A DNA stretch of 64,000 nucleotides from G963677185 sp963677185 (GCA_963677185.1 OY781889.1:806001-870000), one strand, 5' to 3'. Numbered from the stretch's first letter, positions 8,710 through 18,147 are shown. Notes: generated by a model not told the origin, from the sequence alone. Translations and numbers: made by a program.

Positions 8710-9987
8710 CTAGGGAGTGTGAATGGTGACGACAGCGGACATGCCAGGCTTCAGAATGAATCCATGGCTTTCCACTTCGATTTTAACAGGGATACGCTGG
8801 GCCACCTTGGTAAAATTGCCCGAAGTGCTTTCCCCAGAAATAATTGCAAAAGTGGACTGGGAAGCGTCCCAGATCTCTACCACCTTGCCCTTGAAGTCTT
8901 CGTCAGGATAGGCGTCGATATCCACATCAACCTCCTGCCCGGACTGAATGCGGCCGATGTATTTCTCTTCCAGGTTTGCCTGTACAAAAGTGTGCTCAAG
9001 ATCGGCTATAGTCAATATGCTCTGGCCGGTCGATACACTTTCACCTTCCAGGACGGCTATCCTGATCACGGCACCATTAATGGGGCTGGCAGCAGCGGTT
9101 TTCTCCAGGGATATCCGGGCTGATTCCAGGGCGGCCCTGGCCAGGCGCACTTGTGCAGTTACCGTGTCCCCGGCGGTTTCGTAGCTGGCTTCCAGCTTCT
9201 GCTGACTGTCCGCCAGACTGGCTTCTGCGCTGGTCACTCCGTCACTGGCAGTCTCCACGCCGATTTCAGCAGAATCGTAACCCGCTTGTGCTGCAACCAG
9301 GTTGCTGGAAGCGGAATTATATGCCGCCTGGGCTGTTTCATAACGGCTTTTGGCCAGGTTAAGTGTTTCCTGGGATACGGCGCCGGCATTGAATAATTCC
9401 TGGTTAATATCATAGTTGCGTTGGGCATCATCCCTGGCGTATTGGGCGCTATTAACCTGTTCTTCGGCTGCGGAAACCTGCGCAGCCGCTTTGTTAACCC
9501 CGGCTTCAGCGGCAGAAACGCTTGTAGAAGCACTATTCACTCCGGCTTCGGACTTGGTCACGGCTATCGCCAATGACTCCTGATCGTAAGGCAGTCGCTC
9601 CTGGGTAGCCAGGGCCAGGTCCAGGTTGGCCTGAGCCTGTTCTACCGCGGCTTTTTGAGAGGAATTCTCCAAACGGGCAACTACCTGTCCTGCTTTGACG
9701 GAATCACCTTCTGCAACCTCCACCTGTTCCAGCTTGCCGCTGCTGGTGAAGCTGATATCCACAAGGTCGCCAACAACCCTGGCATTGTCAGTGCTCACTG
9801 TGGTACGCATCAGCCACCACCAGTAACCTCCACCGATGATAACAATAGCCAGCACTACTCCGAGCACAATTTTCGGAAGCTGTTTGCGCCACGGGCTGGT
9901 TGCATCGCTTTCGGCTGCATCGCTGCCGCCGCTTTCTTGTACTGCCGTTTCAGCGGCAGGAGCTTTTAACTTATCCTGATCCTCCAT
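8710..9987 (-). CDS. EmrA/HlyD-family membrane fusion protein
   Basis: A 425-residue periplasmic-adaptor-type protein anchored by one N-terminal membrane helix (about 35-58, VLGVVLAIVIIGGGYWWWL). A split biotinyl-lipoyl-like domain (SSGKLEQVEVAEGDSVKAGQ) brackets a long alpha-helical hairpin (about 105-290, Ala/Gln/Ser-rich and partly repetitive: AGVNSASTSVSAAEAGVNKA), followed by a beta-barrel (VQANLEEKYIGRIQSGQEVD). It would link an EmrB pump to the cell exterior. The ATG at 9987 has GGAGG 6 bases upstream. It sits between two emrB-like genes and may serve both. In a monoderm such adaptors act without an outer-membrane channel; whether this host has an outer membrane is not visible. Confidence 0.92.
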   Translation of the reverse strand: MEDQDKLKAPAAETAVQESGGSDAAESDATSPWRKQLPKIVLGVVLAIVIIGGGYWWWLMRTTVSTDNARVVGDLVDISFTSSGKLEQVEVAEGDSVKAGQVVARLENSSQKAAVEQAQANLDLALATQERLPYDQESLAIAVTKSEAGVNSASTSVSAAEAGVNKAAAQVSAAEEQVNSAQYARDDAQRNYDINQELFNAGAVSQETLNLAKSRYETAQAAYNSASSNLVAAQAGYDSAEIGVETASDGVTSAEASLADSQQKLEASYETAGDTVTAQVRLARAALESARISLEKTAAASPINGAVIRIAVLEGESVSTGQSILTIADLEHTFVQANLEEKYIGRIQSGQEVDVDIDAYPDEDFKGKVVEIWDASQSTFAIISGESTSGNFTKVAQRIPVKIEVESHGFILKPGMSAVVTIHTP

Positions 9988-10165
9988 GGATATCCTCCAA
10001 TTGTGGCAATATTTTAATCACTGTTTCGGCTGGTAACCGCCGGGATTGAACTTCAAATCAGCAAAACTGACCCGTTGGTCGGAATCATTGTAACACCCTC
10101 TGGTCGGCGAGTCAATCCGGCATTTGCCGTATTTGAAAATTATTATCATTCTTCCGTGAGAATTT

Positions 10166-11743
10166 TTACTCAATAGCGCTTTCCAGCAAGATTAGCTCTT
10201 CTTCCTCAAATATTTTGTCCGGTTTTTTCTTGATTTCCTTCATAAATAACGATAGCACCGTGGCAACCGCACATATGGCCGCAGCCACATGAAAACAGTC
10301 ATTGATAGCATAAATCGATGACAACTGGGCGATCTGTTTATACAAAACGCTTAAAGAAAGGTATTGCAGCCCGCTGCTGTCCAGTCCGAAAGATGTGGCT
10401 ATCGATTGCAACGCGGAGGTAAGGTCGTGCATCTCCATGCTGTTCAGATTGAGATTACCAGCCAGGCTTTGCAGGTGATAAGATTGCTTGCTTTGCATAA
10501 TGCTGGTAAACATAGCAATGCCAACCGACGCGGCTATCTGCCTCATAACATTGCTGATGGAACTCGCTCTGCCTACCAATTCATTGGGGATTGCGTTCAT
10601 GCCTGCGGTCATGACCGGCATCATAGCCAGCCCCATACCTACATTGCGCACCACCATGATCAGGATCATGGCGCTAAATGCTGTGGCAGCACTGAAGCCA
10701 GCCATTAAGTAAGTTGTCCAGGTTATGACCATCATGCCAGGTATGACCACCCATCTGGCTCCGAACTTATCAAATATGCGCCCGCCGATGGGCATGGCCA
10801 CCGCAGCGCCCAGGGCTGCCGGGAACATCATCAGGCCGCTGTCCATAGCGCTGAGCCCCAGGACATTTTGCAGAAAAATCGGCATCAGGAAAGTAGCTCC
10901 GAACATTCCCATGGACAGCGCTGAACCTACCAGGATGGAAAGAGAAAAATGATAATTGCCCAGCAGGCGGAAGGCCATAATTGGCTCCGGATGCCTCAGC
11001 TCATGGTAGACCAGGTAGCACAGGCTGCAGCCCGAAGTGACCAGTAAGGACACGATGAAAGGTGAAGCCCAGCCATCTTTATTACCATTGCTCAGTGCCA
11101 TCAGCAGAGTGAAGAATCCGACCATAGAAAGCACCAGGCCCGCCAGGTCAAAATGGTGCCCTTTTACCAGGGGGGTTTCTTTGAGCCGGGAAGTCGCATA
11201 TGAATAGCAAACTATGCCCATCGGAACAATTATTATAAACATCCAGCGCCAGCTAACATATTCCACCAGGTAGCCGCCCAGGGTAGGGCCAATGGCAGGG
11301 GCAGCCATCGCGGCAATGCCCCATATTCCCAGAACCTGGCCTATCTTTTCACGGGGATAGGTCTGGTAAATTATGGTCATGCCTATGGGCTGGATCAGGC
11401 CGCCCCCCGTAGCCTGGATGACCCTCGCCACAATAATGCTGTTCAGGTTCCATGAAATGGCGCAAAAAGCCGAACCTAAAGTAAATACGGCTAACGCAAG
11501 GCAATACACCCTTTTGTAGCCGAAGGTATCGCCAAGATATCCAGCCAGAGGCATCATAACTCCCATGACCAGCAGATAAGCCGTTAGTATCCACTGAATC
11601 TGGCTGGCTGATGCAGAAAATATTATCATCATTTTTGGCAGAGCGACATTCACGATACTGCTCAGCAGAACCGCCATAAATGTTCCGATTACTATGACCG
11701 ATAATATCGACCAGTCAATCTTTTCTGAATCAGTTGCTGTCAT
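10166..11743 (-). CDS. EmrB/QacA-type (DHA2) drug:proton antiporter, second copy
   Basis: A 525-residue MFS transporter with about 14 membrane segments, first gene of the export operon and a clear paralogue of the pump at the operon's end (GTFMAVLLSSIVNVALP, GYLGDTFGYKRVY, GPTLGGYLVEY in the same order). The acidic residue in TM1 of the sister pump (LDGTIVN) is replaced here by LSSIVN, which may alter coupling or substrate range. I chose the ATG at 11743 (MTATDSEK) because GGGAGG lies just upstream and it matches the sister start; a TTG at 11794 is possible. It is divergent from marR and likely repressed by it. Confidence 0.92.
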   Translation of the reverse strand: MTATDSEKIDWSILSVIVIGTFMAVLLSSIVNVALPKMMIIFSASASQIQWILTAYLLVMGVMMPLAGYLGDTFGYKRVYCLALAVFTLGSAFCAISWNLNSIIVARVIQATGGGLIQPIGMTIIYQTYPREKIGQVLGIWGIAAMAAPAIGPTLGGYLVEYVSWRWMFIIIVPMGIVCYSYATSRLKETPLVKGHHFDLAGLVLSMVGFFTLLMALSNGNKDGWASPFIVSLLVTSGCSLCYLVYHELRHPEPIMAFRLLGNYHFSLSILVGSALSMGMFGATFLMPIFLQNVLGLSAMDSGLMMFPAALGAAVAMPIGGRIFDKFGARWVVIPGMMVITWTTYLMAGFSAATAFSAMILIMVVRNVGMGLAMMPVMTAGMNAIPNELVGRASSISNVMRQIAASVGIAMFTSIMQSKQSYHLQSLAGNLNLNSMEMHDLTSALQSIATSFGLDSSGLQYLSLSVLYKQIAQLSSIYAINDCFHVAAAICAVATVLSLFMKEIKKKPDKIFEEEELILLESAIE

Positions 11744-11987
11744 ATGCCTCCCGGACCGGCCCGAACCCTCTTTGGATTCATTTATGCCGGACAAAATCGT
11801 TGATTCATTGCACCTGTAATACTGTATAGTGGACTTAAACCGGTTGCAGATTATAAAATAGATTTATGACAATTGCAGGCATCACAAAGTTGTTTCGAAA
11901 AAGTACACATTTGTTTATCATGTATTTATAGCACGGCCCTTATAGGCTGTCAAATATAATACTTTCTTTAATAAGGAGTGAAAAATA
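11744..11987. promoter_or_regulatory. Divergent control region between the efflux operon and marR
   Basis: About 240 bp between the leftward pump operon and the rightward MarR gene. It contains the palindrome AACCGGTT (11838-11845), a directly repeated TTGCAG (11844-11849 and 11873-11878) and a TATAAT hexamer at 11955-11960 suitably placed to serve marR. A MarR operator is expected here, but none of these elements can be named as it from sequence alone. Confidence 0.5.
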
Positions 11988-12440
11988 ATTAAAGATGCTT
12001 TAATGGACGATAGCGTTGAAAGCCTTCTCAACCTGATGAGCTTGTTTAGAAACCGCCTTATTCAGCCCTTTGAGCAAAGCCACCGGGGAAGCATCAGCCG
12101 GCTGCAATACAATATTCTGCGCAGCCTCCGTGAAAAGGGCCCCCTGTCCATGAGCGAGCTGGCTTCAGAAATGAATATTTCCAAGCAGCAGTTGACGCCT
12201 TTGATCTATAAGCTGCTGGAGAAAGGATTAATTGACCGCGGCACAGACGATAAGGATCACCGTGTAGTGCTGATCGCTTTTAATGAGGCTGGCCACGTGT
12301 GCCTCGAGAATATCCGAACGACAATTATAACGGTATTCAGAAAACACCTGGAACAGGCCAGCGATGAAGATCTCGAAATCCTACAAACCAGCCTGATAAA
12401 TTTGAACCGTCTTCTTAACGAGCTATTTCAGGATAAATAA
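11988..12440 (+). CDS. MarR-family transcriptional regulator
   Basis: A winged-helix regulator of about 150 residues. The recognition region is visible (LSMSELASEMNISKQQLTPLI, shown in part) followed by the wing ERG-like turn LIDRGTDDKDHRVV typical of MarR. The first ATG (12003) is 23 bases past the ribosome site AAGGAG (11973-11978), too far for normal initiation. An in-frame ATT at 11988 is 9 bases past it, so the protein probably begins IKDALMDDSVE with ATT read as Met. It is divergent from the EmrB-EmrA-EmrB operon and is its likely repressor, responding to a transported compound. The family call is firm; the start is inference. Confidence 0.88.
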   Translation: MKDALMDDSVESLLNLMSLFRNRLIQPFEQSHRGSISRLQYNILRSLREKGPLSMSELASEMNISKQQLTPLIYKLLEKGLIDRGTDDKDHRVVLIAFNEAGHVCLENIRTTIITVFRKHLEQASDEDLEILQTSLINLNRLLNELFQDK

Positions 12441-12496
12441 GTGGCGGCTTCACCAGTTTGGAGAAGCCTGATGCCATTATTCAAGGAGGAAAAGCA

Positions 12497-13048
12497 TTGT
12501 TGAAACCCGACCTGGAAACCGCCATCTGCCTGTCGACCGAAGCCCATCGCAGCGGAACTCGAAAAGGCACCAGCATTCCCTATATTTTTCATCCGCTGGA
12601 AGTGGGGATGATTCTGGCTGAAAACGAATGCCGGCTGCCTCTGATTATAGCAGGAATTCTGCATGACACCCTGGAAGAAACCAGCCTGAATCTTAAAACC
12701 ATCGAAGATACCTTCGGGGCTGATGTCTCCATGCTGGTATTCAGTGCAACCGAACCAGATAAAAGCGCTCCCTGGCGGCAGCGTAAAGAACACACCATTC
12801 AGTTTTTATCCGTACCCAATACACCCATAGACATGCTGCTGGTCGCCTGTGCCGACAAGTTAAGCAACGCCCGCAGCATCTACCGGGACTATATCCAGAT
12901 GGGAGATGCCGTGTGGGAGCGTTTTAATGCCGGCTACGAAGAGCAGAAATGGTATTACGAGAGCCTGGTCCAATGCCTGCAGCCGCTGCATTCATTCCGC
13001 ATGTATAAAGAGCTGCAATACATCGTAAAAAGGGTATTCAGCCATTAG
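12497..13048 (+). CDS. Small HD-domain phosphohydrolase (alarmone hydrolase-like)
   Basis: A protein of about 183 residues made almost entirely of an HD fold resembling the hydrolase half of RelA/SpoT and the small Mesh1-like hydrolases. Metal-binding elements: HRSGTRKG near the start, YIFHPLEVG, AGILHDTLEE (the HD pair) and a downstream ADKLSNARS (late Asp). No synthetase domain is present, so a (p)ppGpp- or nucleotide-degrading role is inferred. TTG at 12497 or 12500 lies 7-10 bases after AAGGAGG (12483-12489). It follows marR by about 55 bp and converges with the kinase gene. Confidence 0.82.
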   Translation: MLKPDLETAICLSTEAHRSGTRKGTSIPYIFHPLEVGMILAENECRLPLIIAGILHDTLEETSLNLKTIEDTFGADVSMLVFSATEPDKSAPWRQRKEHTIQFLSVPNTPIDMLLVACADKLSNARSIYRDYIQMGDAVWERFNAGYEEQKWYYESLVQCLQPLHSFRMYKELQYIVKRVFSH

Positions 13049-13064
13049 ACAGCAATTCCGATGC

Positions 13065-14798
13065 CTATTCTTCAAGGGGCTGGTTTTTCCTTATGGCAAA
13101 AAGCACCGGGGCCCAGAGCAAACCGCAACTGCCCACCGAAACCAGCATGAAAATGCTGGTGTATTGCGGGGAATAGCGTTGAAATAGACGCAGCGAAGCC
13201 AGCAGCATAACCGCGGCATAAGCAGCTGCCACCGCGATTCTTGCCTCATCCGGCATCCAGTAAGCCGGCAGGAGCGCCGCTTCGAAAAGCGGCAGTATCC
13301 AGGCCAGGGGAATAATCACCGGACCTGCCTTAACCGGTCCGGCCAGCCTGCCCAGAAGATAAACAGCTGTAACCGGGAAAAAGGCCAGCTTCGGCTGGTC
13401 CAGGCCCCGGCTCAGCGACATGGTGTATATCGCCACCGCTCGTATGGCATACATCAAGACGAACAAAGCCCCCTCTGCCATATATTGCTGGTTATGGGAG
13501 GCCTTATCGTATATCAAATATCCTGCCAGGGCAGTTAATGCAATCACCGGGACAACACTTGCCAGCAGACTGATAACCGTGCTCCGCTTGCCTGCTTCTT
13601 CCGATCTTTCTGCGATGAGGCTTTTGCCTTCCTGGAAAACCTGTTGTGCCAGTACAGTAACCTGGCTGCCGGCTTTTTGGCCGTATAAACCAGCCACCTG
13701 CTGCACGGCCTGAAAATATGGCGACTGAAGCACTGATTCCTCCAGATTAAGAGTCATCTGGAGGCCCTGCAAAGGCACTGTCGCCAGCAAGCCGGGTTCA
13801 TTCGCTTTTTCAGTATGATCGACCGTAGCCTGCAAGCCGTTGCCGAATTCTTCCATATTGCGCAGGCGCTTTTCCGGTTGCACTGCCAGGGCTTTCAACA
13901 TAAGCTTTTGGGCTTTGTCGGGCACATTTTGCTTGAAAAGCTGGGCGGAGCGCAGGCTGTCGTCGCGTATCCGCTCCGTGGCCTCGGGCGGAACGCTGCC
14001 GGTAACCATCTTGTATAGTGTGGCGGCTGTAGCATATACATCCGTCCAGGGACCCTGTTTGCCGCTGCTGCTATACTGTTCGAAAGGGGCATATCCCTGT
14101 TTTAGAATAACTGAAAGGCTTTGGCTCTGTTCCCCCATGGCCTGACGGGCTGCACCGAAGTCCAGCACCTTGATTAACCCGTCATCGCAGAGAAAAATAT
14201 TATCCGGACTGATATCACGGTGAATCACCCCAGCCTCATGAACGACCTTCAGCGTCTCCACCACGGGCATCACCAGCTGAACCGCCGTGTTCCAGGGCAG
14301 ATAGCCTCCCGCCTGCTGCAAGTACTGTTTAACCGTCATTCCTTCTATGTATTCCATAACAAAGTAGGCCGTACCATTTTCCTTGAAAAAGTTGAAAACG
14401 GAAACCACTCCGGGATAACGTTGAAACCGTGCCAGAGCCCGGGCTTCCTCTAGAAACTTTTCAATGCCGTATTCGAATAATTCCTTGCGTTCTTCACCAT
14501 AGTACCTGACCTGGGTGTCCCCTGAGGTTCTATATGCAAAACCATTCGGCAGGTACTCTTTAATAGCCACTATTGTATCCAGGTTGATGTCCCTCGCCAG
14601 ATAGGTAATTCCAAAACCGCCGTGGCCAAGTACCCGGCCAATTAAATACTGACCCCGGAAAAGCTCGGTGCCCGGAAGCAAAAACAGCTCACTGGGCTTG
14701 TAACAGTTTTGATCATAGCCGCAATGGGGACAAAAGCGTTCGCTTTGAATGGGCCGCATACAATTAAGACAGAGATTGGAATTCATATTTTCCTGCAT
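13065..14798 (-). CDS. Membrane Ser/Thr protein kinase with N-terminal zinc ribbon (first of three)
   Basis: A 577-residue kinase. An N-terminal CxxC...CxxC ribbon (10-27) precedes a Hanks kinase domain about 50-325: glycine loop GHGGFG (59-63), Lys80 in AIKEYLP, HRDISPDN (193-200), DFG (213-215) and an activation-segment QGYAPFEQY. The catalytic Asp, Lys and DFG Asp are all present, so it should be active; HRDISPDN replaces the common HRDLKPEN. After a linker come about five or six membrane helices (about 408-570), an unusual multi-pass tail. It shares ribbon, kinase core and the GPWTD(V/I)YA signature with two other kinases in this window. Signal and substrates are unknown. Confidence 0.9.
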   Translation of the reverse strand: MQENMNSNLCLNCMRPIQSERFCPHCGYDQNCYKPSELFLLPGTELFRGQYLIGRVLGHGGFGITYLARDINLDTIVAIKEYLPNGFAYRTSGDTQVRYYGEERKELFEYGIEKFLEEARALARFQRYPGVVSVFNFFKENGTAYFVMEYIEGMTVKQYLQQAGGYLPWNTAVQLVMPVVETLKVVHEAGVIHRDISPDNIFLCDDGLIKVLDFGAARQAMGEQSQSLSVILKQGYAPFEQYSSSGKQGPWTDVYATAATLYKMVTGSVPPEATERIRDDSLRSAQLFKQNVPDKAQKLMLKALAVQPEKRLRNMEEFGNGLQATVDHTEKANEPGLLATVPLQGLQMTLNLEESVLQSPYFQAVQQVAGLYGQKAGSQVTVLAQQVFQEGKSLIAERSEEAGKRSTVISLLASVVPVIALTALAGYLIYDKASHNQQYMAEGALFVLMYAIRAVAIYTMSLSRGLDQPKLAFFPVTAVYLLGRLAGPVKAGPVIIPLAWILPLFEAALLPAYWMPDEARIAVAAAYAAVMLLASLRLFQRYSPQYTSIFMLVSVGSCGLLWAPVLFAIRKNQPLEE

Positions 14799-14949
14799 TT
14801 CTAATCCCTACTCCTTATAAACTTGTTATATATTTGTCATTGTACTATTGACCTTGACCCAGGGGCAATCTATATACTGGTTTTGACAGCAGCAACGGCC
14901 GTTGAACATATAACTGTCAAAACACACCCACGAATAAAGGAGCTTTTAA

Positions 14950-15753
14950 ATGTACACCATTGGCCAGTTTTCCAAATTGAGCCATCTCACCGGAAAGGCT
15001 TTGCGTCATTACGAAAAATTAGGCTTATTGAAGCCGGCGATCATTGACTCAAGTAATCAATATCGCTATTACAGCCGCTCACAGCTTGAGATTGCCGAAC
15101 GCATCGTTCTTTTGAAAGATCTGGGAGTATCTTTAACCGGTATCAAGGAGATGATAGAACATGGGTTGGACGATCCCGGCTTCGATGAACAGCTGGAAAG
15201 ACACCGGCAAAAGCTGCTGTCCGATCTGGACAACTGCAATCGGAGGCTTTTAAAGCTGGCCTGGTGGAGAAACGAAAGGGGAATATATCGAATGACTACT
15301 TCTGAAACTTTTCAAATATATATTCATGATGTGCCAGAAATAATGGTTTATGCTCGCCGGGAGATCTTAAGTGATTACCCGGTCCAGCTTCCAGCTATGC
15401 TGCGTTCCATGCTGTCCGAAATCGAAAAACAGGGAAGCTATACCGCTGGTCCGCCCATAATCCAGTATTACGACACCGAGTTCAACCCGGCCCGGGTTGA
15501 TCTTGAATGCTGCTGGCCGGTTGCCGATTCCCGGCTGGCCAATCGTACCCTGCCCGCTATCCGGGCAGCTCACCTGGTTTATATCGGTCCTTATGAAGCC
15601 ATGGAAAAGGCTTATGAAGCAATATATTCCTGGGTTAACGAAAACGGCTATCAGGCCGTTTCACCCATGCGTGAGGTTTCGGTAAGCGACCCCGCCGTAA
15701 CAGCTCCCGATAAGCTGGTTACTGAAATCTATGTTCCGGTGACCAAAGCTTAA
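14950..15753 (+). CDS. MerR-family regulator with GyrI-like effector domain
   Basis: A 267-residue regulator. The MerR winged helix is N-terminal (MYTIGQFSKLSHLTGKALRH; the Tyr-x-x-LGLL hinge follows), then a dimerisation helix about 75-115, then a GyrI/AraC-E-like effector-binding domain about 120-265 (EIMVYARRE ... HLVYIGPYEAMEKAYEAI ... EIYVPV at the C-terminus). BmrR-type regulators with this layout bind hydrophobic or cationic drugs. The ATG has AAAGGAG 7 bases upstream. No transporter is adjacent; the target may be itself or the cassette 3 kb to the left. Confidence 0.88.
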   Translation: MYTIGQFSKLSHLTGKALRHYEKLGLLKPAIIDSSNQYRYYSRSQLEIAERIVLLKDLGVSLTGIKEMIEHGLDDPGFDEQLERHRQKLLSDLDNCNRRLLKLAWWRNERGIYRMTTSETFQIYIHDVPEIMVYARREILSDYPVQLPAMLRSMLSEIEKQGSYTAGPPIIQYYDTEFNPARVDLECCWPVADSRLANRTLPAIRAAHLVYIGPYEAMEKAYEAIYSWVNENGYQAVSPMREVSVSDPAVTAPDKLVTEIYVPVTKA

Positions 15754-15777
15754 ACAGCTATGATCACCGGCCAGCCT

Positions 15778-16710
15778 CTACTCATCGAAAAGTTCGGTGG
15801 ACATGTATCTTTCGGCGCCGTCAGGCAGCAGCGCCACAATCGTCTTCCCATGGTTTTCTGGCCGACGGGCGAGCTGAACTGCTGCGAAGACGGCGGCTCC
15901 GGAAGAAATCCCCACCAACAGGCCCTCTTTCCTGCCCAGCATTTTGGCCATGGCGATAGCATCGTCCGATTTTACCGGTATAACCTCATCTATGATTCCT
16001 TGATTCAGCACTTCGGGGATAAATCCTGCTCCTATGCCTTGAATCCGGTGAGGTCCCGGCATTTTTCCGGAAAGGACCGCTGATTCAGCCGGTTCCACCG
16101 CTATTGCCTGGACTGCTGGATTTTTGGCCTTGAGCGCTTCGGCCACTCCTGTAAGTGTACCGCCAGTGCCTACGCCAGCTACGAATAAATCGACCCTGCC
16201 GCCAGTGTCCTTCCAAATTTCTTCAGCAGTAGTCTTCCGGTGTATTTCCGGATTGGACGGATTCTTGAATTGTTCAGGCACAAAAGAGCCTTTAATCTGC
16301 TTTTGCAGAACAGCCGCTTTGTCAATTGCTCCTTGCATGCCCCGCTCTGCCGGAGTCAAGGCTACCTCCGCCCCCAGCGCCTGGAACAGCTTGCGGCGTT
16401 CAATGCTGAAATTTTCCGGCATGGTCACAATCATACGATAACCTTTTATTGCTGCGGCCAGGGCCAGGCCTATGCCCGTATTGCCGCTGGTTGCTTCGAT
16501 AATTGCTGCTCCGGGCGCGATCAGCCCCCGTGATTCGGCATCTTCTATCATGGCCAGGCCGATCCTGTCCTTTACTGACCCGGCCGGATTGAAGCATTCC
16601 AGCTTGGCGACAATGCGAGCTGGCAGCTTCAATTCGCTGCCGATACGCTCCAGCTCCAGCAACGGGGTATTGCCGATCAATTCCAACAGGCTTTTATTAA
16701 TGCCGCTCAT
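15778..16710 (-). CDS. cysK: Cysteine synthase (O-acetylserine sulfhydrylase)
   Basis: A 310-residue PLP enzyme that makes cysteine from O-acetylserine and sulfide. Visible motifs: NPAGSVKDRIG (Schiff-base Lys near residue 45), the substrate loop EATSGNTGIGLA, the PLP-phosphate Gly-rich loop GVGTGGTLTGVAEALK and GIGAGFIPEVL. Length is typical of CysK. ATG follows GGAAGGGAG. It lies 20 bp downstream of the DUF3795 gene and is probably the last gene of a three-gene operon. Confidence 0.95.
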   Translation of the reverse strand: MSGINKSLLELIGNTPLLELERIGSELKLPARIVAKLECFNPAGSVKDRIGLAMIEDAESRGLIAPGAAIIEATSGNTGIGLALAAAIKGYRMIVTMPENFSIERRKLFQALGAEVALTPAERGMQGAIDKAAVLQKQIKGSFVPEQFKNPSNPEIHRKTTAEEIWKDTGGRVDLFVAGVGTGGTLTGVAEALKAKNPAVQAIAVEPAESAVLSGKMPGPHRIQGIGAGFIPEVLNQGIIDEVIPVKSDDAIAMAKMLGRKEGLLVGISSGAAVFAAVQLARRPENHGKTIVALLPDGAERYMSTELFDE

Positions 16711-16730
16711 AGAGTTGTCTCCCTTCCATT

Positions 16731-17174
16731 CTAGTATCGCGGTTTCTGCAGTTGCTCCTCGTAATACGCTTCAATGCCTATTTCCTTCATGCGCTGATTC
16801 ATTTTCAGCCAGCGCTCGCCAATCGGCACGCTTTCTTTTTGATCACACGGAAAAGAAGCACACTCAAAACAGAAATCCACACCCATTTTCTTATGGCAGT
16901 CTTTGGCGGCACAGGGCACCGGACATCCGGCAGCATCGAAGCGGCAGCCTCCGCAAGATGCTGCGGAAAAATGCTTCAGAATACCTTCAAAAGAATCATA
17001 GCTTTCAAATAGCGGATTGAATTTTCCGATTATACCGGCTACATAGCCATAGTTACCCAATTTGTCCAGGAGCTGCGCCGATAAAGCCCTAATTTCCCCG
17101 TCCTTGCACCCAGCACAGCGGCTGCAATCCAAGCCGCACGGAGCCAGTCTCTGCAAAATCTGTTCCCGGTCCAA
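16731..17174 (-). CDS. DUF3795-like cysteine-rich protein
   Basis: A 147-residue cytosolic protein with the clustered cysteines of DUF3795: APCGLDCSRCAGC near the N-terminus, then CGGCRFDAAGCPVPCAAKDC and FCFECASFPC, suggesting bound metal (Zn or Fe-S; inference). Function in the family is not established. It starts with TTG preceded by AGGGGATGAG. The location just upstream of cysK raises a link to sulfur or redox metabolism, but only by position. Confidence 0.8.
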   Translation of the reverse strand: MDREQILQRLAPCGLDCSRCAGCKDGEIRALSAQLLDKLGNYGYVAGIIGKFNPLFESYDSFEGILKHFSAASCGGCRFDAAGCPVPCAAKDCHKKMGVDFCFECASFPCDQKESVPIGERWLKMNQRMKEIGIEAYYEEQLQKPRY

Positions 17175-17214
17175 TCATCTCATCCCCTGTCTTAATAATA
17201 CTGCACCTCGCCAG

Positions 17215-18147
17215 CTATTCAGAATCTGGTCTTCCGATTATATTTCCGCTGTGCTTCAGCAGGTTCTCCAGATCAATCAGCTTGCGCACTACAAAAATGC
17301 GATCCTCGCTTTCGTCAAGCATACTGATGAGAGCCGCGGCCAATTCCACTATGTCGGCAGCGCCTGCCGCTGCGGCCTGCTCTTCAATCCTGCGAACCTC
17401 CAGGGCTGCATCGGGATAGCTGTCGCTGTCCACCAGATCCAGCACGGATTCCACTGCTGCCATCCAGGGCAATTCCTGCTCCCGTACCTGGCCGCTATTA
17501 TCCAGCTTTTCATCCCTTTCTTGATCGGTCTCATATTCGTGCACCTGCTCCTGACTGCCCGGCCCCGGCTCACAGGCAATGCTGTAATCCATGGCGTAAT
17601 CGGTTATATTACCTGCTTCAGCATTGGTTTCATAAAACATCCTGAGTTCCGAATGGAGCCGTTCGGTGCTAATATGCCCCTGCTCTGCCAGGTCGGCAGA
17701 TTCTGGCTGTTGTGCACCATCCTGCCGCACACTCTGACCAGTTGAATGCAGCTCTGATTCAAGCAGCCTTATCCGATCTTTTTGTTCTATTATGAGCGCG
17801 TCTTTCTCTTCTATGTCCTTCCAGGCCCCCAGTAGAGCATTTTCAGTGGCTCTGAGGATCTTGATGCCGGTGGAAGCCTGAAAATCGCGTAATGCTTTTT
17901 CAGCCCTCATCCGGGTGGCGGTCTCTTCCTGCATCCGGCGGTTGCTCTCCATGAGTTCGCTGCTAATAAGCGCGAGCCGCTCTTCCAGCTCCGTTATATG
18001 TTTTTGCAGGTCTTCCACCGTTTTGAGGGTGCTGCGGCTATCGCTAAATGCTGCCATCGGTCCGCTTGCCGCTGCCGCCTGGGCCCTGACCAGCATCAGC
18101 CTGGCTTCTTCCTTTTCTTTACGGATTTCATTGCTGTCTATGCTAAT
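17215..18147 (-). CDS. Unknown coiled-coil protein
   Basis: About 310 residues, no family recognised. A heptad-rich coiled coil covers about 35-145 (LQKHITELEERLALISSEL and similar), followed by a low-complexity acidic region and a helical C-terminus (IVELAAALISMLDESEDRIF). No signal peptide or membrane helix. The first ATG (18096) lacks a good ribosome site; an in-frame ATT at 18147, after GGAAAGGGATAG, would add SIDSNEIRKEKEEARL, a natural charged helix that extends the coil. It is upstream of the DUF3795 and cysK genes with a 40-bp gap. Possibly a scaffold; function not assignable. Confidence 0.65.
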   Translation of the reverse strand: MSIDSNEIRKEKEEARLMLVRAQAAAASGPMAAFSDSRSTLKTVEDLQKHITELEERLALISSELMESNRRMQEETATRMRAEKALRDFQASTGIKILRATENALLGAWKDIEEKDALIIEQKDRIRLLESELHSTGQSVRQDGAQQPESADLAEQGHISTERLHSELRMFYETNAEAGNITDYAMDYSIACEPGPGSQEQVHEYETDQERDEKLDNSGQVREQELPWMAAVESVLDLVDSDSYPDAALEVRRIEEQAAAAGAADIVELAAALISMLDESEDRIFVVRKLIDLENLLKHSGNIIGRPDSE

